A program made the translations under genes and the position numbers. The notes beneath the pieces are model-generated. The model made no database searches. It was given only the letters and a program-made list of their open reading frames with translations, and was not told the origin of the DNA. From Petrosia ficiformis (lineage: Eukaryota; Porifera; Demospongiae; Haplosclerida; Petrosiidae), in NCBI GenBank assembly GCA_947044365.1, contig OX345637.1, positions 11,232,576 through 11,296,575 on the forward strand: a stretch of DNA of 64,000 bases, read 5' to 3'. Position 1 is the first letter of the stretch; each line of letters opens with the position of its first letter. Of the stretch, positions 62,578 through 64,000 are shown piece after piece.

Positions 62578-64000
62578 TTAAGGATTCACATTTTCGTAAT
62601 GAGACTCTTGTCTAGTTTGTATATGTAACTGATCTGATGTACTGTTCTGTACTGTTTCATAACTTGGATTCATTGTCATACGAGTTTTTTGATTGTTTGG
62701 CTGAACTGAATCATAACAAGGATTAATATCAACATTCACATCAGAATGTATGTCATCCTACAAAAGAGAGTAGTAAACACTTTCAACATAAAACAAGAAG
62801 ACACATCTTTATTCCTTACACATGTACATCAAAACTTAAAATATGTCGTATATGATAGCATTTTACTTACACTCAGTACACACTACAAAAATTAAATTGA
62901 TAAAATAATAAATTATGGGTTAGTACAGTTGCAAGGAATAGTGGAAATTGTAATTTAATTGGTTGTGTAGGTTGTGATGACTATATCAATATCCTTATGC
63001 TGTCTGATAGATATTATACAAAGTAGAATAAGTATTTTAATTGAGTCACTTTAGGTTTCCAAACCTTCTTTGTGCATCTAATATGAGATATTAGGCATGA
63101 TAATTGATTATAATTGGTACATATATCTTTTACGTATTTTAATATAATTAGACTAAAGTAGCTATATAATTTATGATGTTAGATGTATGTATCATGAACA
63201 ACCAACTAATTGTTAAATTCTTGCAACTCCACTAACCAATATATTTATGCAATTCTATTTTTGCAGTACACACACACTTGTACATTCATTTTCTAAATCC
63301 TAACCTGATTCTTTATACACTTGGGAAGAACTTCTATTTTTCTTACTATTAAAACTAGTATAATACCACCAATCAGAATAATAATAAATGATATCACACC
63401 TGAATTTAACATTATAATCATAATAGACACATTTATTATCTCACATTAGACTCACCTACTGTGATACCTATAATCAAATCTTGTGATGACTCAGCTTGTC
63501 TTCCTATTATAAAAATGTTGATAATCTATCAATAATATGTCACTGTCTGAATTATTAATAATTAATGTACATGAGTGCATGGTTGTCTACCATTAGTTAG
63601 ATATTCAGAAGATGTTGGCACTATAGTTGTTGCTTCTCTTTGTGATGATGATGATGATAATTTTACTGATGATGACAAAGTGATGATTGGAGGAGAAAGT
63701 CCATCAATACTATGTTGTATTAACTGATAAGCTGGCTGGTAGTTGATAACACCATCATGTTCAATATCATAAAATGATATGTTATAATCACAAGTATAAA
63801 TTCCATCTATACACTTTGTAACATTCTGAACACCCAAAGGCCTAGTGATATTGAGTTGACCATTATATTCAGTTTTTGTACACAGGTATTCAATGGAACA
63901 TCCTAATGACTGACTTCCTTCAACAAATATACATGTGAAACAAACTAGTCCTGTTGTGGAGTCCTGTACAACTACATCTCCTCTTTGTACATCAAATGTA
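62578..64000 (-). CDS. Receptor copy 13: 3' part (exons 6-9), continues beyond the window
   Basis: Exons: 63591 to beyond 64000 (exon 6), 63456-63503, 63305-63399, 62578-62757. The frame is open through stalk, linker, membrane helix (starting VISF instead of LMSF) and the full three-tyrosine tail. Exon 6 is of the TFDVQ-start type, judged from the bases at the window edge, with a TTIVPTSSEY stalk. Intron 8 holds a MITE-like element (62881-63268). Confidence 0.75.
62881..63268. mobile_element. MITE-like element in intron 8 of receptor copy 13
   Basis: Almost the same as 8867-9254 including the degraded left end, so it was copied with the locus. Confidence 0.55.

Overview
This window looks like AT-rich metazoan DNA, most probably from a demosponge such as Amphimedon. 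The reasons are short introns (many of 45-60 bases) with canonical GT-AG sites, phase-1 extracellular exons, abundant ACATGTACATGT-type repeats, and Ig and FN3 modules without bacterial signals. The species is an inference; the gene structure is read directly. Every recognisable gene lies on the minus strand, so 5' ends are at the higher coordinate.

Most of the window is one head-to-tail array of a single family of type I membrane receptors. Reading 5' to 3', a complete gene has: a leader exon whose last three bases are ATG; a 49-base signal-peptide exon; an Ig-like exon; an FN3-like exon with C-x9-C-x-W; two exons (71 and about 235 bases) for an unrecognised domain; a 369-438 base exon with a cysteine-containing segment and a Ser/Thr/Pro stalk; a short linker exon (48 or 54 bases); a transmembrane exon; and a 59-residue cytoplasmic tail with three tyrosine motifs (NPCY, NPSY, SHYENV). 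Exon lengths and phases add up to open proteins of about 561-563 residues for the copies at 999-4148, 5315-8055, 12562-15318 and 59421-62069. The copy at 62578-64000 is open to the window edge. The copy at 8564-11610 is open but has lost a splice acceptor. The copy at 20290-22633 is open but its tail exon is deleted. The others (8-516, 27756-30295, 31388-33986, 38113-40454, 46029-49103, 55154-57896, 58349-58922, and a relic at 36892-37425) carry frameshifts, stops or deletions. A more distant Ig-FN3 relative at 34738-36389 is interrupted by an 882-base foldback transposon.

Four copies of the 3' end of a RING-finger E3 ligase gene, resembling the DZIP3/TTC3 C-terminus, sit inside the array at 17208-19422, 23603-26341, 41432-45038 and 52074-54329. 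Each is joined at its 5' side to a receptor leader exon at the same microhomology, so one fusion was followed by segmental duplication. Copies 1 and 4 form one closely similar pair, copies 2 and 3 another. All four have coding or splice lesions.

The space between genes holds receptor leader exons, intron 1 sequence, CA/TG microsatellites, several families of short inverted-repeat elements, a gutted Ty3/Gypsy retroelement (26396-27525), and minisatellites of 71, 80 and 93 bases inside the RING-fragment introns. I saw no RNA gene and no CRISPR array.

The strongest biological hypothesis is a rapidly evolving, polymorphic cell-surface recognition receptor cluster, comparable in logic to cnidarian allorecognition (Alr) or paired immune receptors. 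The Ig exon is variable while the FN3 and tail exons are nearly constant, full-tailed and tailless copies are mixed, exon 6 shows recombination, and exon phases allow soluble forms by skipping the membrane exon. Function is inference only.
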